NCBI GenBank assembly: GCA_027071315.1
Contig: JALSUP010000018.1
Location: 1 to 45,226, forward strand
Direction: 5' to 3'
DNA: 45,226 bases
Source: Sulfurovum sp.
GTDB taxonomy: Bacteria; Campylobacterota; Campylobacteria; Campylobacterales; Sulfurovaceae
Below are positions 1 to 9,112 of this stretch, one piece after another. The notes under the pieces were generated by a model. It had not been told where the DNA came from. It was given only the letters and a program-made list of their open reading frames with translations, and did no database searches. The translations under genes and the position numbers were made by a program. Every line of letters begins with the position of its first letter. Position 1 is the stretch's first letter.

Positions 1-49
1 TTTTTTTGGAGAGGTTTTTTAAGAGTTCACCGTATTCATATGCATCCAT
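1..49 (-). CDS. prfB: Peptide chain release factor 2 (N-terminal fragment, probable)
   Basis: Only the first 16 codons of this minus-strand gene are in the window; it runs off the left edge. The visible start reads MDAYEYGELLKNLSKK. It is preceded by an AAAGGAA ribosome-binding site about seven bases from the ATG at 49. The opening resembles, from memory, the start of Campylobacter/Helicobacter release factor 2, which recognises UGA and UAA stop codons. The gene is divergent from panC. The fragment is too short for a firm name: that a gene starts here is likely, and the prfB identity is a recollection-based inference. Confidence 0.5.
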   Translation of the reverse strand, partial: MDAYEYGELLKNLSKK

Positions 50-77
50 GTGAAAAGTTCCTTTGTTATTTAACTTT

Positions 78-86
78 TGGTATGAT
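78..86 (+). promoter_or_regulatory. Extended -10 promoter element for panC
   Basis: The bases TGGTATGAT fit the extended -10 pattern TGnTATAAT with one mismatch and lie about 34 bases before the panC start at 120. No convincing -35 box is visible, as is common in Campylobacterota. Confidence 0.4.
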
Positions 87-119
87 TTTACCAAAATATT
101 ACAAAATAGAGGGTTAGCC

Positions 120-944
120 ATGATCATCGCCACAACGATAGAAGCACTGCAGGAAGCAAAAGAGTCATTGAAGGGAAGTATCGGTTTTGTGCCTACCATG
201 GGTGCTTTGCATCAGGGGCATCTCTCTCTCATACAGCAGGCCAGGGCTGAAAATGAGCATTTGATCGTGTCCGTTTTTGTGAACCCGACACAGTTTCTGG
301 AGGGAGAAGACCTCGATGCTTACCCAAGACGTGAGCAGGCCGATATCAAGATCTGTGAACTGGCAGGTGTGGACATACTCTTTATGCCAGGCATCGATGT
401 AATGTATGAGAAAGATGAACTCTCCATAGCTGCGCCTGCTATCCGCGGTTATGTGCTGGAGGGAGAACGCCGTCCCGGACACTTTGACGGTATGCTGCAG
501 GTGGTAATGAAACTGCTCAACCTCTCTTCTGCGGACAGAGCGTACTTTGGTAAAAAAGATGCACAGCAGCTTTCACTCATTGACCAAATGGTGAAGCACT
601 ATTTTATGGATGTTCAGATCGTACCCTGTGAAATCGTGCGTGATGAAAAAGGACTGGCTCTGAGTTCACGCAATGTCTACCTGAGTGAAGAGGAGAAGGA
701 GCGGGCTTTGTCTCTCTCCAGAGCACTCAAAACAGCGACCAGAATGGTCATGGCAGGAGAGTTGAATTGTGAGCGTCTTAAAACAGAAATGAGAGAAGTG
801 TTGGCCGTCACAGATGAAGTAGAGTATGTCGCCATTGTCGACCGTTCATTTGGACTTTTGGAAGAGGTAGAGATAGGCAATACCATCATCCTCATTGCTG
901 CGAGAGTCGGTAAGCCAAGACTCATAGACAACCTCTGGATCTAA
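120..944 (+). CDS. panC: Pantothenate synthetase
   Basis: This enzyme condenses pantoate with beta-alanine using ATP to make pantothenate, in the cytoplasm, for coenzyme A synthesis. The protein has 274 residues, normal for the family. Family signatures visible are [10 protein letters not shown] at residues 25-34 (nucleotide-binding HxGH), [18 protein letters not shown] and SSRNVYLS. The frame is open from 63, but I chose the ATG at 120. It has an AGAGGG-like ribosome-binding site, and the family normally begins only a few residues before the first helix. It converges on ftsI with only a hairpin between them. panB, panD and other pathway genes are not in the window. Confidence 0.97.
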   Translation: MIIATTIEALQEAKESLKGSIGFVPTMGALHQGHLSLIQQARAENEHLIVSVFVNPTQFLEGEDLDAYPRREQADIKICELAGVDILFMPGIDVMYEKDELSIAAPAIRGYVLEGERRPGHFDGMLQVVMKLLNLSSADRAYFGKKDAQQLSLIDQMVKHYFMDVQIVPCEIVRDEKGLALSSRNVYLSEEEKERALSLSRALKTATRMVMAGELNCERLKTEMREVLAVTDEVEYVAIVDRSFGLLEEVEIGNTIILIAARVGKPRLIDNLWI

Positions 945-968
945 GGGCACCTATTATTAGAGGTGCCC
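945..968. terminator. Hairpin between convergent panC and ftsI
   Basis: GGGCACCT and AGGTGCCC form a perfect 8-bp stem around an 8-base loop exactly between the two convergent stop codons; its last base is the first base of the ftsI stop. Neither side has a good U tract, so it may be a factor-dependent or processing hairpin, or a remnant of the palindromic repeat family found elsewhere in the window. Confidence 0.5.
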
Positions 969-2989
969 TAAAAGAGGTCTTCTATATTTTCAAACTTCGG
1001 TTTTGGAAGCGGTACCGGTTTGGTGGTTGGCAGTGCAGGTTCCACCGGTATTTTCTTCTTCTTGACCTTTTTCTTCCCTTTTTTTGGCTTTTTCCTGACA
1101 GTATTTTTCAAGATCTCATTTCTGACAGCATCCTGAACAGTTTTTGGTTCCTCATCATGCATATGCGCTTCTTCTATTTTCTTCAAAACTTCCGGATCAG
1201 GAATGAGTGCTCCCTGTTCTACCAATATTTGTACAATGTTTTTAAAGGTAGGCACTGCTGATTGTGATGCAAAATACTTGTATTTCTTTTTTGCTTTGAT
1301 GACCAGTACGCCAATCGTATATTTGTGTCCGAATTTGTCATTGGCAAAACCGTAAAAAGAACTGTGGTACTGACGGACATAGCGTCCACCGACTGCCATG
1401 TGTGCTGTTCCCGTTTTCCCTCCTATCTCCAGACCGGGGTATTGTGCTGCAACACCGGTACCGCGCTTGACGACTTCCAGCAGAATGTTATGCATCATGT
1501 GGGCTGTTTTTTTGCTTGTGGCCTGCATGTCATTGACTTTTGGCTGGAGTTTATAGTGTGTTCCCCTGGGTGTTTCAAGGTAGTCGACGATGCGTGGTGT
1601 GACTGCAATACCGTCATTGTTGAATGCCGAGTAGGCTTTAAAGAGTTGTGCAAAGGTCACGGTCAGTCCATAGCCATAGGCACTGTTGGCACGGTGCAGT
1701 TTGTTGTTGAGAAGATGGACAGGTTTCAGACTTCCCGGCAGATCCCGGGAGAGGTCAATACCTGAATGTTTTGCAAGACCGAACTTGAGTAGACCTTCTC
1801 TGAATTCCTGGCCGTTCAACAGCCAGGAGATCTCCGAAGTACCGACATTGGAAGAGTGTACAATAATGTCAGTCACTGTCATAGACGCAAATTTGTCATC
1901 ATCGGAAATTCTGTGTCCTTTTCCGATCATCAAGTACCCATTGTGGGTATTAAACCACTTGTTTGGTGTGACCAGGTTGTGATCCATGGCTATGGAGATA
2001 GAGAGTGGCTTGAGTACAGAACCCGCTTCGTAAGGGTATTCTGAAAACTTTGGGTTGAGTGCAGGTATGTCTTTTTGCCTAATATGTGAGGGGTCATAAC
2101 GCTCTGAAGTTGCCAGTGCGATGACTTTACCGGTATGACTCTCCATCGCACCCACAATGATCTCGTCTGCATCGAGTTTCACTTTCATTTGGTCAAGCAT
2201 CACTTCGACTCTTCGCTGTACAGACAGTGGAATATTCAGGTGCAGGTCCATCCCGTCGACACGCTGTTTCTTAATACTGTTCTTGTCATGAATAATGCGC
2301 GAATTGACATCTCTCTTCCCCTGAAAGAAACCGTCTTTTTTAGAGGTAATGTACTTTTCATAGTTACGTTCAAGCCCTTTTTTCCCTCTGGGACGGATGT
2401 AATTGTGTTCATCTTTTTTACCGACATAACCAAGTATGGGAGAGAGGACATCTTTGAGCGGGAAACGTCTGCTTTCACCGTTTTCAATGATGTCAAGACC
2501 ATACATCACTTCAATACCTGCGCGTGTTTTGGTAGAGCGGAAGACATGCAGTTTTCGCAGTTTGTAGGCTAAAGATTTTAACTGCATGGCGTGTCGGGCA
2601 TCGATGTTTCTTGAAAGGACAATGTTGCCTTTGATCGCTTTACCCTTTTTTTTGAACTTTTTCTCTATATCGGCAGCAGGGATTCCGCTGTAAATACTGA
2701 AAAGCTTCACGAACATCTCTTTTTTCCCCGGGTCGATACTCTCTCCCCGTATCACCGCCTGATAGGTTTTGAGTGAAGAGCTGAGTGTATAGTCGTCTTT
2801 AGAAATGATACTTCCACGAAAAGAGCGGTCATGGATGATGGAGTTGTGACTGGGAATACGTCTCTCTGTTGAGATGGTCTTGAGTACAGAGAAGAGGAAA
2901 ACAGAAATAATGGCAATAAGTATAATAAACAGACCTGTGATCTTGTAGGTACGCTTATCGTTGACTTTGTTTCGTTTCTTTTTTTCCAT
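968..2989 (-). CDS. ftsI: Division penicillin-binding protein, class B (FtsI/PBP3)
   Basis: This is a class B transpeptidase that cross-links septal peptidoglycan in the periplasm. The 673-residue protein has a cytoplasmic lysine-rich start, one membrane anchor (about 17-36) and a pedestal region beginning with RGSIISKD (58-65). It carries the three transpeptidase motifs: S324-V-L-K327 within YEAGSVLKP, S379-S-N381 and K525-T-G-T528. The C-terminus is unusual, with a long Lys/Pro-rich tail from about 635. The start has an AAGAGGGA ribosome-binding site. The gene is divergent from ftsW-murG, its functional partners. FtsI is preferred over PBP2 because of its partner genes and the motif context; the alternative is an MrdA-type enzyme. 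Confidence 0.88.
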   Translation of the reverse strand: MEKKKRNKVNDKRTYKITGLFIILIAIISVFLFSVLKTISTERRIPSHNSIIHDRSFRGSIISKDDYTLSSSLKTYQAVIRGESIDPGKKEMFVKLFSIYSGIPAADIEKKFKKKGKAIKGNIVLSRNIDARHAMQLKSLAYKLRKLHVFRSTKTRAGIEVMYGLDIIENGESRRFPLKDVLSPILGYVGKKDEHNYIRPRGKKGLERNYEKYITSKKDGFFQGKRDVNSRIIHDKNSIKKQRVDGMDLHLNIPLSVQRRVEVMLDQMKVKLDADEIIVGAMESHTGKVIALATSERYDPSHIRQKDIPALNPKFSEYPYEAGSVLKPLSISIAMDHNLVTPNKWFNTHNGYLMIGKGHRISDDDKFASMTVTDIIVHSSNVGTSEISWLLNGQEFREGLLKFGLAKHSGIDLSRDLPGSLKPVHLLNNKLHRANSAYGYGLTVTFAQLFKAYSAFNNDGIAVTPRIVDYLETPRGTHYKLQPKVNDMQATSKKTAHMMHNILLEVVKRGTGVAAQYPGLEIGGKTGTAHMAVGGRYVRQYHSSFYGFANDKFGHKYTIGVLVIKAKKKYKYFASQSAVPTFKNIVQILVEQGALIPDPEVLKKIEEAHMHDEEPKTVQDAVRNEILKNTVRKKPKKGKKKVKKKKIPVEPALPTTKPVPLPKPKFENIEDLF

Positions 2990-3011
2990 TATTCCCTCTT
3001 GATTAGCTGTA

Positions 3012-3020
3012 ATTTTATCA
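3012..3020 (-). promoter_or_regulatory. Extended -10 element for ftsI
   Basis: Read on the minus strand the bases are TGATAAAAT, an extended -10 (TGn plus TAAAAT) about 22 bases upstream of the ftsI start codon. The same nonamer occurs on the plus strand 18 bases away for ftsW. Confidence 0.45.
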
Positions 3021-3037
3021 AAGTTATCTATTAAATC

Positions 3038-3046
3038 TGATAAAAT
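3038..3046 (+). promoter_or_regulatory. Extended -10 element for ftsW
   Basis: The bases TGATAAAAT form an extended -10 about 30 bases before the ftsW ATG. This mirrors the identical element that drives ftsI in the opposite direction within an 87-base spacer. Confidence 0.45.
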
Positions 3047-3076
3047 ACTAATTAATATAATAAAAGAGAAAACGAT

Positions 3077-4261
3077 ATGATAGATAAACCGCTTTTAGCA
3101 GCAGTGATGGCACTTTTAACACTTTCACTTGTGATGGATTATTCTCTCTCTGTCTATACTGTTTCTCATTTTGGATATAACGACTTCCATTTTTTCATAC
3201 GACAGAGTGCTGCTGTCTTCATAGGCTTCATTGCCATGGTGGTTTTGAGTAAAATGAACCCCGATACCTGGTTCACAAGGGTAGGGTTGACGCTTTTCCT
3301 GCTCTCTTTTCTCCTGATGATCGTCATGCAGTTCCTTCCGGCTTCGCTGGTCAATGCTGTTGGTGGTGCGAAACGCTGGATTCACATAGGACCCATGTCC
3401 ATTGCCCCTGTAGAGTTCTTTAAAGTCGGTTTTGTCTTCTTTCTGGCCTGGAGTTTTTCCCGTAAGTTCATGAAGTCAAAGAAAATGAACTTCATTGAAG
3501 AGATACGTGCTTACACGCCATACCTCATTCTTTTTGTGGTCGCTGTGGTGATCATTGCTGTTTTTCAGAAAGATCTTGGGCAAGTGGTTGTGTTGGGAGC
3601 GACACTCATGGTGATGTTTCTTTTTATTGGCTCCTCTATGAAGTTTTTCTTTATGCTTTTAAGTTCTGCTGTACTGGCTGTGATGACCCTTATTTTCATA
3701 GCGCCGCACCGTATGGCAAGGATCAAAAGTTGGTGGAGTACGGTACAAAATGACATCCTTTCTCTTTTCCCTTTTGAAGAGTTGCAGGGACTGCGTGTAG
3801 AAACCACAGTCAAAGAGCCTTACCAGATTTCCAATTCCCTCAATGCCATTCACAACGGTGGTTTTTTCGGACAGGGTTTGGGTAACGGGCAGTTTAAACT
3901 GGGCTATCTGTCGGAAGTCCATACCGACTTCATTCTGGCAGGTATTACCGAAGAGTTGGGCTTTGTCGGTTTGACTTTGGTGACGCTGACCCTGCTGTTC
4001 ATCATTTTCCGTATTTTCAAGATCGCCTCTAAGGTCAGCAACCCTATGTACTATCTTTTCTCCATTGCGGTGGGGCTCTTGTTTGCCTTTGCATTTATTT
4101 TGAATGCTTACGGTATATCGGGGATCACTCCTATTAAGGGAATTGCTGTACCATTTTTGAGTTATGGCGGGTCACACATTTTGGCAGCCTGTATTGCCAT
4201 AGGAATGGTGCTGATGGTGTCTAAAAAAGTACCAAGAGATATGCACGGAAATATTTTATAA
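3077..4261 (+). CDS. ftsW: SEDS peptidoglycan glycosyltransferase FtsW
   Basis: FtsW polymerises lipid II at the septum together with FtsI. The 394-residue protein has about ten hydrophobic segments. SEDS signatures are GGAKRWIHIGPMSIAPVEFFK (about 96-116), QKDLG (164-168), HTDFI with the conserved catalytic-loop aspartate D284, and PFLSYGGS (359-366) near the C-terminus. RodA is the alternative paralogue; FtsW is favoured because murG follows 9 bases later and ftsI is divergent. The ATG has a purine-rich site (AAAAGAGAAAA) upstream. Confidence 0.92.
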   Translation: MIDKPLLAAVMALLTLSLVMDYSLSVYTVSHFGYNDFHFFIRQSAAVFIGFIAMVVLSKMNPDTWFTRVGLTLFLLSFLLMIVMQFLPASLVNAVGGAKRWIHIGPMSIAPVEFFKVGFVFFLAWSFSRKFMKSKKMNFIEEIRAYTPYLILFVVAVVIIAVFQKDLGQVVVLGATLMVMFLFIGSSMKFFFMLLSSAVLAVMTLIFIAPHRMARIKSWWSTVQNDILSLFPFEELQGLRVETTVKEPYQISNSLNAIHNGGFFGQGLGNGQFKLGYLSEVHTDFILAGITEELGFVGLTLVTLTLLFIIFRIFKIASKVSNPMYYLFSIAVGLLFAFAFILNAYGISGITPIKGIAVPFLSYGGSHILAACIAIGMVLMVSKKVPRDMHGNIL

Positions 4262-4270
4262 GGAGTAGAG

Positions 4271-5281
4271 ATGAGTATTGTTATGACCGGAGGCGGCACA
4301 GGTGGGCATTTGGCCATCATTAAAGCCGTTAAAGAGCAATTGAGAGGGGAAGAACTTATTTATGTCGGTTCGACCAAAGGGCAGGACAAGCAATGGTTTG
4401 CGGACGATGATGACTTCAAAGAGAAGTACTTTTTCGATACCCGTGGTGTCGTCAATCAAAAGGGTTTAGGTAAACTAAAATCACTCTGGATGATGTTTCA
4501 GGCCATGCGTGAAGCACGTAAACTCTTGAAAAAACATGATGCCAAAGTAGTCTTCTCTGTGGGTGGTTTCTCTTCTGCTGCCACAGCGTTTGCAGCCAAA
4601 TCTTTGGGTATTCCTTTAGTCATTCATGAACAAAATGCCGCACTCGGCTCTCTCAATAAACTGATGAGACCCTACGCAAAAGAGTTCATCTCCTCTTATC
4701 TGGATGAGAGTCCCATCCATGCCTATCCGATCAAAGAAGTCTTCTTCGACAATGCCCATGTCCGTCATGAAGTGAAGACCATTATGTTCCTTGGCGGTTC
4801 ACAGGGTGCGAGAGCCATCAACGAACTGGCACTTTCGCTTGCCCCGGAACTCAAAGAGAGAGGCATCAGGATCATCCATCAGGCGGGTGTCAATAACATT
4901 GAAGCGGTAGAAAAAGCCTATGCCGATCTTGGTATTGAAGCAGAGGTCTTTGGCTTTACGACGAAGCTGGCAGACTATATGAATGAAGCGGACTTCGCCA
5001 TAGCCAGAGCAGGTGCTTCTACACTCTGGGAACTCTCAGCCACAGCACTGCCGACACTTTACATTCCCTACCCTTACGCTGCTTCTGACCACCAGTATTA
5101 CAATGCACAGTTCCTTGTGGAAAAAGAGCTTGCCTGGCTTATGAGAGAAGATGCCATTGACGTTGACAAAGTACTCTCCATGCTTGATGAAAACATGGAA
5201 AGTAAAAGTAAGGGGCTCATGGAAATCGTTGAAAAGGACGGAAGTCAAAAAATTGCAACTCTGTTGAAAAATTCGATATAA
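4271..5281 (+). CDS. murG: UDP-GlcNAc:lipid I N-acetylglucosaminyltransferase
   Basis: MurG adds GlcNAc to lipid I to give lipid II on the inner face of the cytoplasmic membrane. The 336-residue protein belongs to glycosyltransferase family 28. GGGTGGH (7-13) is the diphosphate-binding loop, followed by HEQNA (119-123), GGSQGA (175-180) and the donor-site stretch RAGASTLWEL. It is slightly shorter than the E. coli enzyme. It is probably co-transcribed with ftsW: the spacer is 9 bases and holds an AAGGAG ribosome-binding site. Confidence 0.96.
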   Translation: MSIVMTGGGTGGHLAIIKAVKEQLRGEELIYVGSTKGQDKQWFADDDDFKEKYFFDTRGVVNQKGLGKLKSLWMMFQAMREARKLLKKHDAKVVFSVGGFSSAATAFAAKSLGIPLVIHEQNAALGSLNKLMRPYAKEFISSYLDESPIHAYPIKEVFFDNAHVRHEVKTIMFLGGSQGARAINELALSLAPELKERGIRIIHQAGVNNIEAVEKAYADLGIEAEVFGFTTKLADYMNEADFAIARAGASTLWELSATALPTLYIPYPYAASDHQYYNAQFLVEKELAWLMREDAIDVDKVLSMLDENMESKSKGLMEIVEKDGSQKIATLLKNSI

Positions 5282-5282
5282 T
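5253..5282 (+). promoter_or_regulatory. Promoter for the small cytochrome c gene, inside the murG end
   Basis: TTGCAA (5253-5258) and a perfect TATAAT (5277-5282) are 18 bases apart and end at the murG stop codon, 25 bases before the next start. The cytochrome gene may therefore be expressed independently of murG. Confidence 0.45.
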
Positions 5283-5307
5283 AAAAATATAACTTATAGG
5301 AGTAGTG

Positions 5308-5697
5308 ATGAAAAAAGTAATGTGGGCAGTTTTAGCTGCAGGATTGTTAAATAGTAATGCCTTTGCGTATGACCAGGCAGACCGTATAAAAGATATGCAG
5401 AGCATGGAGAAGGCCATGTCCGAAATACAAAAAGGTATTCTCTACAATGACAAAAAAACGGTACTTGACGGTGTAGAAAAGCTTAGAAAATCTGCTTTTT
5501 CTGTCGAGATAACGCCAAAATCAACCATGGAGTTCAGCGGTTCTTTTGCAAAAAGAAAGTCCGATAACATTAAGAAATATGCCGATAAAATTGAAGAAAA
5601 TATTAAATCAGGACATAAACATGGCGCGGCCAGACATTATTCCAATGTTCTGGGAGAGTGTATCTCCTGTCATAATAAAATAAGAAAGTGGAATTAA
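5308..5697 (+). CDS. Periplasmic monoheme cytochrome c (c'-like helical fold)
   Basis: The 129-residue protein begins with a signal peptide (about 1-20, ending NSNAFA). The mature part is highly charged and mostly helical. One heme-binding motif, CISCH, lies a few residues from the C-terminus, where cytochrome c' and c-556 proteins carry theirs. It probably carries or senses electrons, or binds gas, in the periplasm; nothing nearby gives a specific partner. A GTG lies directly before the chosen ATG; ATG is preferred because TAGGAG is correctly spaced from it. Cytochrome identity is well supported; the c'-type fold is inferred from heme position and helicity. Confidence 0.75.
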   Translation: MKKVMWAVLAAGLLNSNAFAYDQADRIKDMQSMEKAMSEIQKGILYNDKKTVLDGVEKLRKSAFSVEITPKSTMEFSGSFAKRKSDNIKKYADKIEENIKSGHKHGAARHYSNVLGECISCHNKIRKWN

Positions 5698-5711
5698 AGA
5701 ATCACACAAAG

Positions 5712-5741
5712 CTGACACAGTTTTAAGATAGAATTATCTTA
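5712..5741 (+). promoter_or_regulatory. Possible promoter and small dyad before the lipoprotein gene
   Basis: CTGACA (5712-5717) and TATCTT (5735-5740) are spaced by 17 bases. The perfect dyad TAAGATA-gaat-TATCTTA (5724-5741) overlaps the -10 position. It may be a promoter with an operator or a weak terminator for the cytochrome gene; the sequence alone cannot decide. Confidence 0.3.
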
Positions 5742-5761
5742 TATAAAAAGAGGAGAACAGG

Positions 5762-6199
5762 ATGAAAAAGAAAATATTGGGACTAATGGTATCGGCGGTA
5801 GCTGTGTTTGCATTGAGCGGATGTGGCGGAAGCAGCGGTGGGGGTGACTATGTGGTTGTTAATCCTCCTGTAGATCTGACTACATTATTAATCGTTGATG
5901 GATCCAATGCCGGTGTAGACGGGATTTACTATGAATGCGATTCTTATACAGGTATTACGGGTGACGGTCCGGTCGCTGGAGAATTTTCATTTATTCCGGG
6001 AGATGACTGTACCTTTTATCTGGAAGATGCTGTTGTACTTGGAGATAATCTTTTTCTTGTAGATGTTACAAATCTTGGTGTAGATGATAAGTATTATTAT
6101 TGCGATTCAAGTATAGATGGTTTTACTGGAGATACTGGGATTAGTGGTGAATTTGTATATGATTACTTTTTCGATGATACATGTACATTTGAATTATAA
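5762..6199 (+). CDS. Lipoprotein with two internal cysteine-containing repeats, function unknown
   Basis: I do not recognise a family. The 145-residue protein has a lipoprotein signal (lipobox LSGC, Cys20) and a Gly/Ser linker. Two tandem repeats of about 47 residues follow, each with the order VD-x-x-N-x-G-V-D, YYxCDS, TGD, GEF and ending in CTF-x-L. Each repeat has two cysteines, which suggests one disulfide per repeat. The protein is strongly acidic and would sit in the outer membrane or periplasm. An AAGAGGAG ribosome-binding site precedes the ATG. No neighbour indicates a role. Confidence 0.7.
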   Translation: MKKKILGLMVSAVAVFALSGCGGSSGGGDYVVVNPPVDLTTLLIVDGSNAGVDGIYYECDSYTGITGDGPVAGEFSFIPGDDCTFYLEDAVVLGDNLFLVDVTNLGVDDKYYYCDSSIDGFTGDTGISGEFVYDYFFDDTCTFEL

Positions 6200-6213
6200 A
6201 TAATCTTAAAATT

Positions 6214-6241
6214 GCGTAGGGTGTTGTCCCCCGACAACACC
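6214..6241 (+). repeat. REP-like palindrome, head on plus strand
   Basis: A GCGTAGG head is followed by a perfect 9-bp stem (GGTGTTGTC / GACAACACC) around a four-C loop. It is one of several elements here with the same head and different stems. The spacer 6200-6537 contains three such elements and no gene I can support. Confidence 0.65.
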
Positions 6242-6285
6242 AAAAATACAATCGAAAAAATCATTTTTAAATCATGCAAATATCT

Positions 6286-6312
6286 GGTGCTGTGAGGGCA
6301 CAGCACCCTACG
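6286..6312 (-). repeat. REP-like palindrome, head on minus strand
   Basis: A 9-bp stem (GGTGCTGTG / CACAGCACC, loop AGGG) is followed by CCTACGG, the reverse complement of the head. It is inverted relative to the element at 6214. Confidence 0.65.
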
Positions 6313-6392
6313 GATAAAAGCTATTTTTTTAAATGTATTTTTTGCCAGCCCTTACGGCGAAAATTTCATGGCATGCATGGTTTGTGTATGCG

Positions 6393-6417
6393 GTGCGTTG
6401 GAAACAGCACCCTACGG
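6393..6417 (-). repeat. Degenerate REP-like palindrome
   Basis: GGTGC and GCACC arms, followed by CCTACGG as in the neighbouring element. The inner stem has mismatches, so this copy appears decayed. Confidence 0.5.
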
Positions 6418-6537
6418 TTACAATCTCGTTATAAAAAACATAAAAATCCTTCCATTAACCCCACATTGTCACAATTTTGCTAAAATATCTCTAATTATTT
6501 CATGGGGTTTCTGCCTCATATTTTAGGACATATGATC

Positions 6538-9111
6538 ATGGATATCAGACAATCATTTTTAGACTACTTTCAAAGCAAAGGGCATGCACTTGTTCCTTCT
6601 TCTCCACTTGTTCCGGACGATGCAACACTTATGTTCACCAATGCAGGTATGGTACAGTTCAAGAACATCTTTACGGGGGAAGCACCGATCCCTAACCCGC
6701 CGAGAGCCACCTCTTCACAAACCTGTCTGAGAGCAGGGGGGAAGCACAATGACCTTGACAATGTCGGGTACACAGCACGTCACCATACACTTTTTGAAAT
6801 GCTGGGTAACTTCTCTTTTGCAGATTATTTTAAAAAAGAGGCCATCGCCTATGCCTGGGAATTCATTACTTCCGAGAAGTATTTGAACCTGCCTGTTGAG
6901 AAGATCTGGGTGACGGTACATGACTCTGACAAAGAAGCATTTGACATGTGGAAAGAGCATATTGCGGAAGACCGCATTGTCTACTTCGGTGATGCAGACA
7001 ACTTCTGGCAAATGGGTGATACCGGTCCCTGCGGTCCCTGTTCGGAAATCTTTTATGACCAGGGTGAAGAGCACTTTAACGGCCCTGAAGACAAAATGGG
7101 CGGAGAGGGTGACCGTTTCCTTGAGATCTGGAACCTGGTATTCATGCAGTATTTCAGAGACGAAACAGGTGCTTTGACACCACTGCCTAAACCAAGCATC
7201 GACACCGGTATGGGGCTTGAACGTGTGGTTGCCATCAAAGAGGGGAAACTCAACAACTACCACTCTTCACTCTTTATGCCGTTCCTTGACAAAATTGGAG
7301 AACTGGTCGGTACACCGTATGATTTTGATGCAGCGAACTCTGCGTCTTACCGTGTCATCGCTGACCACTTGCGTTCCTGTTCTTTCCTTCTTGCACAGGG
7401 GATCAACTTTGACAAAGAGGGGCGCGGGTATGTCCTGCGTCGTATTATGAGACGTGCCATTCGTCATGGTTACCTCCTTGGACTGCGCGAACCGTTCATG
7501 TATAAACTGGTCGATACATTGGTTGATCTGATGGGTGAGCAGTATGACTACCTTGTTTCCAAATCTGAAGCCATTAAAGCTTCTATGAAACTCGAAGAAG
7601 AGCGTTTCTTTGACACCATCGAAGCGGGGATCAAACTCTTTAATGAAGAGTTGAAGAACACAGACGATGTCTTTAACGGAGAAGTGGCCTTTAAACTGTA
7701 TGACACTTTTGGATTCCCTCTGGACCTGACAGAAGATATGCTGCGTGAAAAAGAGATCAAACTCGACATCGATGCTTTTAATGCCAAAATGGAAGCACAG
7801 AAAGCACAGTCGAAAGCCAACTGGAAAGGGACGGGAGATGCCGCAACCACAGGTGACTTTAAAGCCTTGAAAGAGAAGTTCGGTGAAAATAAGTTTGTCG
7901 GATATGAAAAAACCTCAGTCAAGACAAAAGTCCTTGCCCTGCTTGATGAAAACTTTAAAGAGGTCGGCAAGATCGATGGCAAAGGCTGGGTCATGCTGGA
8001 AGAGACACCGTTCTATGCAGAGTCCGGTGGACAGACGGGTGACCATGGTATTATCTGTACAAAAGACTGTGTCATCTCGATGACGGTTTCAGATACAAAA
8101 AAATTCTTAGATATGAATTTGTCAGAAGTAGAGGGAAAACTCTCTGTGAACGATAAAGTAGAAGCGGTGGTTTCCGAAGACCGTCATGAGATAGAAAAAC
8201 ACCACTCAGCGACACACTTGCTTCATGCAGCACTAAGAGAACTTCTTGGAGAGCATATTTCCCAGGCCGGTTCACTTAACGATGCCAGAAGACTGCGTTT
8301 TGACTTCTCTCACCCTAAAGCGATGACAGCAGATGAATTGACAAGAGTTGAAGCCTGGGTGAACGATAAAATTCTGAGAAGCCTGCCTGCTGAAACAAAA
8401 GTAATGACTGTCGATGAAGCAAAGAATTCAGGTGCTATGGCTCTCTTTGGAGAGAAATACGGTGATGAAGTGCGTGTGGTGAATATTGGTGATGCGTCTG
8501 TTGAACTTTGTGGAGGTACCCACGTACGCAACGCTTCCGAGATAGGTCTCTTCATGATCATCAAAGAGTCCGGTGTTTCTGCAGGTGTGAGACGTATTGA
8601 AGCGATCTGTGGCCGTGCTGCTGTTGAAAAAGTCAACGGTTTCAGAGCAGAGATCAACAAAATACAGGAAGAGGTGAAGCACTTGAATCCGTTGGCGGGG
8701 ATCAGTAAACTCAAAGAGCAGGTGAAAATGCTTAAGTCTGAAGTGACAGCAGCACTCGCTTCCAGCAAAAAAGAGTTGACAGCCGTTGAAGTGAACGGAG
8801 TGCATGTCATTGTTGATGAGGTAGAAGCCGGAGACATTAAAGAGCTCATTGACGAAGCAAAGAACAAGTATGAAAACCTTGCCATTATGCTTTTCCAGAA
8901 AAAAGGTGAGAAGGTGATGCTGGCTGCCGGTGTGAAAAATGCCCCACTCAAAGCCGGAGACTGGATCAAAGCCATTGCTCCTATTGTCGGTGGCGGCGGC
9001 GGTGGTCGTCCTGACTTTGCACAGGCAGGCGGAAAGGACCCGAGCAAGATACAAACTGCACTTGAAGAGTCAAAAGTGTATCTTTCGGACATCTTAGAGG
9101 GTGGCAACTAA
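6538..9111 (+). CDS. alaS: Alanyl-tRNA synthetase
   Basis: This enzyme charges tRNA-Ala and edits mis-charged Ser/Gly. The protein has 857 residues from the chosen ATG, a normal length. An N-terminal class II catalytic domain ([32 protein letters not shown]) is followed by the editing domain with HHSATHLLH and CGGTH, a coiled coil, and a C-Ala domain with a glycine-rich GGGGGGRPD segment. The frame is open from 6502. The ATG at 6538 has AGGA nine bases upstream and gives the usual family start MDIRQSF. The next gene starts within two bases of the stop. Confidence 0.97.
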   Translation: MDIRQSFLDYFQSKGHALVPSSPLVPDDATLMFTNAGMVQFKNIFTGEAPIPNPPRATSSQTCLRAGGKHNDLDNVGYTARHHTLFEMLGNFSFADYFKKEAIAYAWEFITSEKYLNLPVEKIWVTVHDSDKEAFDMWKEHIAEDRIVYFGDADNFWQMGDTGPCGPCSEIFYDQGEEHFNGPEDKMGGEGDRFLEIWNLVFMQYFRDETGALTPLPKPSIDTGMGLERVVAIKEGKLNNYHSSLFMPFLDKIGELVGTPYDFDAANSASYRVIADHLRSCSFLLAQGINFDKEGRGYVLRRIMRRAIRHGYLLGLREPFMYKLVDTLVDLMGEQYDYLVSKSEAIKASMKLEEERFFDTIEAGIKLFNEELKNTDDVFNGEVAFKLYDTFGFPLDLTEDMLREKEIKLDIDAFNAKMEAQKAQSKANWKGTGDAATTGDFKALKEKFGENKFVGYEKTSVKTKVLALLDENFKEVGKIDGKGWVMLEETPFYAESGGQTGDHGIICTKDCVISMTVSDTKKFLDMNLSEVEGKLSVNDKVEAVVSEDRHEIEKHHSATHLLHAALRELLGEHISQAGSLNDARRLRFDFSHPKAMTADELTRVEAWVNDKILRSLPAETKVMTVDEAKNSGAMALFGEKYGDEVRVVNIGDASVELCGGTHVRNASEIGLFMIIKESGVSAGVRRIEAICGRAAVEKVNGFRAEINKIQEEVKHLNPLAGISKLKEQVKMLKSEVTAALASSKKELTAVEVNGVHVIVDEVEAGDIKELIDEAKNKYENLAIMLFQKKGEKVMLAAGVKNAPLKAGDWIKAIAPIVGGGGGGRPDFAQAGGKDPSKIQTALEESKVYLSDILEGGN

Positions 9112-9112
9112 G

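Noticed and set aside
6274-6483. 69-codon plus-strand ORF
   Set aside because: It runs through two REP-like palindromes, has no ribosome-binding site and its peptide looks like translated repeat DNA.
8310-9107. 265-codon minus-strand ORF inside alaS
   Set aside because: Antisense shadow of a highly conserved gene; Ser/Pro-rich peptide with no recognisable features.
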